From: Isochrysis galbana | Lineage: Eukaryota; Haptophyta; Isochrysidales; Isochrysidaceae | Direction: 5' to 3' | Assembly (NCBI GenBank): GCA_018136815.1 | Contig: CM030936.1 | Coordinates: forward strand, 1,958,569 to 2,022,568 | Length of the DNA: 64,000 bases | Shown here: positions 62,997 to 64,000 of the stretch, one piece after another | Layout of the letters: every line of letters starts with the position of its first letter | How positions within the stretch are numbered: the first letter of the stretch is position 1 | Program-made: the position numbers and the translations under genes | The notes under the pieces: model-generated | Seen by the model: only the letters and a program-made list of their open reading frames with translations | Told to the model about the DNA's origin: nothing | Databases searched by the model: none

Positions 62997-64000
62997 CAGC
63001 GCCGTGCGCGGTGGTGGGTAGCGAAAGCCGTCGAAGAGCTCGCACTGATTGGGATAGAGCTCAACGACGGCGAACCAAACGCAAGGAAAGTGGATAGGAT
63101 GCGCGAACTCAATAAAAAGATAGACACGATTCGCAAGAAGTCCAGACCGACGACCAAAGAAAGCTTCGACTCCCTCAAGCACGAGGAGAGAATGACGAAA
63201 GAATTCTTTCACAGATTTCGATCACGCACCTCTAACAGCGCAATTCCGGAACTATTCGTCACGGGCGACTGGAACGCCCCGGGGAACGACACGAGGAACA
63301 CAACCGCGGACGATACGGAAATACGAAACGAACTTCGCAAGTATTACGTATGGTTATATCAGGAACGACATAGCACCAGAGACCGCGAACTCGAAGAAAC
63401 GCTCGAAACGCGCCCAATGAACAACCACGACAGCGATGCCATAGAAGGGAAAATAACGATGGAAGAACTAACCGACGCCGTCACCCAAATAGGAAGCGGC
63501 AAAAGCGCGGGACCAGACGCGCTTCCGGCGGAGTTCTACAAAAGCTTCATCGACCTAGTGAAGCATGACTTTCTTAGGATGCTAAACCTAGCTCTAGAGC
63601 AGGGACAACTAAACGTATCAATGAGGGAAGGCGACATAATCCTTCTATATAAAAAAGGAGATACGCGAGACCCTAGAAACTACAGACCTATCACGCTACT
63701 GCAAAGCGATTACAAAATATTAGCTAAGGTACTTACGAATAGACTAAAAAAAGTAATCGGGAACATAATCTCGAAAGACCAGCTCGGCTTCGTCCCAAAA
63801 CGGTTAATCGGCGAAGCCACCCATCTGTTGCAACTGACGAACGCGTACCTAGACGAGACGGGGGAGCCAGGACTCCTCCTAGCGCTCGATTGGGAAAAGG
63901 CTTTCGACAGGGTCAATTGGGAGTTTTACCACTTGGTCCTCGAAAAGCTAAAATTCGGGGAGAACTTCAAAAGGTATGCGAAGGCTCTCACGAACTCCGA
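62997..64000 (+). mobile_element. LINE reverse transcriptase, 5' truncated, continues beyond the window
   Basis: An open frame with no stop from 62997 to the edge. It begins inside the element (first ATG about 63108) directly after GTTTACCGTGTTT-type repeat DNA, so the copy is 5' truncated. It includes the pre-RT linker and RT blocks 0-3: KSAGPDALPAEFYKSF, RNYRPITLLQSDYKILAKVL, DQLGFVPKRLIGEATHLLQL and LLALDWEKAFDRVNWEFYHL, the last with the first catalytic Asp. The YADD box should lie beyond 64000. Codon usage is A-richer than host genes. This is the domain missing from the 33166-37070 copy, but no overlap exists to test whether they are the same family. Confidence 0.88.

Overview
This is nuclear DNA of a GC-rich, intron-bearing unicellular eukaryote. 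The host genes have short introns (about 70-300 nt) with GT-AG borders that keep the reading frame across every junction I checked. They are typical eukaryotic housekeeping genes: a BAR-PH-ArfGAP protein, CDT2, USB1, the mitochondrial proteins bL34m and LYRM2, a SIW14-type phosphatase, an R2R3-MYB factor and a CRAL-TRIO protein. The GC-rich coding DNA, homopolymer tracts, heavy retroelement load and a signal-peptide GNAT suggest a microalga, perhaps a haptophyte or similar secondary-plastid lineage. No rRNA, tRNA or plastid marker confirms this, so the lineage is an inference.

Layout. 0.5-6 kb: ArfGAP gene (-) and GNAT gene (+), diverging. 7-12 kb: minisatellites and two diverging leucine-rich-repeat loci bracketed by repeats. 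12-15.5 kb: IQ-motif gene (-). 16-19 kb: several retroelement copies. 19-27 kb: SIW14-like phosphatase (-), a LINE 3' end, CRAL-TRIO gene (-), coiled-coil gene (+). 28.6-31.8 kb: a SAM/MBD/CW chromatin-type gene (-). 32-37 kb: a LINE copy with an 18-bp target-site duplication. 37-39 kb: CDT2 (-). 39-44 kb: an element with inverted ends, bL34m (+), and a LINE/cytochrome-b561 chimeric pseudogene. 44-47 kb: F-box plus helical-repeat gene (-) with a frame break. 48-50 kb: MYB gene (+). 51-53 kb: a nested retroelement and USB1 (+). 54-61 kb: a Ty3/Gypsy chromovirus (-) that starts at the splice donor of an acidic exon. 61-64 kb: LINE 5' ends in opposite orientations, LYRM2 (-), and a LINE reverse transcriptase running off the window.

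The host genes do not form a pathway. The unifying theme is one LINE lineage and its short derivatives. About ten 5' ends are scattered across the window, mostly on the minus strand. Each starts with a short hairpin followed closely by an ATG, or a mutated ATG. Three insertions have clear 16-18 bp target-site duplications. Two of these end in a T-run on the sense strand and one in an ATT-type tail. The family carries CCCH-type zinc fingers in a fused ORF1-endonuclease protein. This repeat system is the best candidate here for something not yet described.
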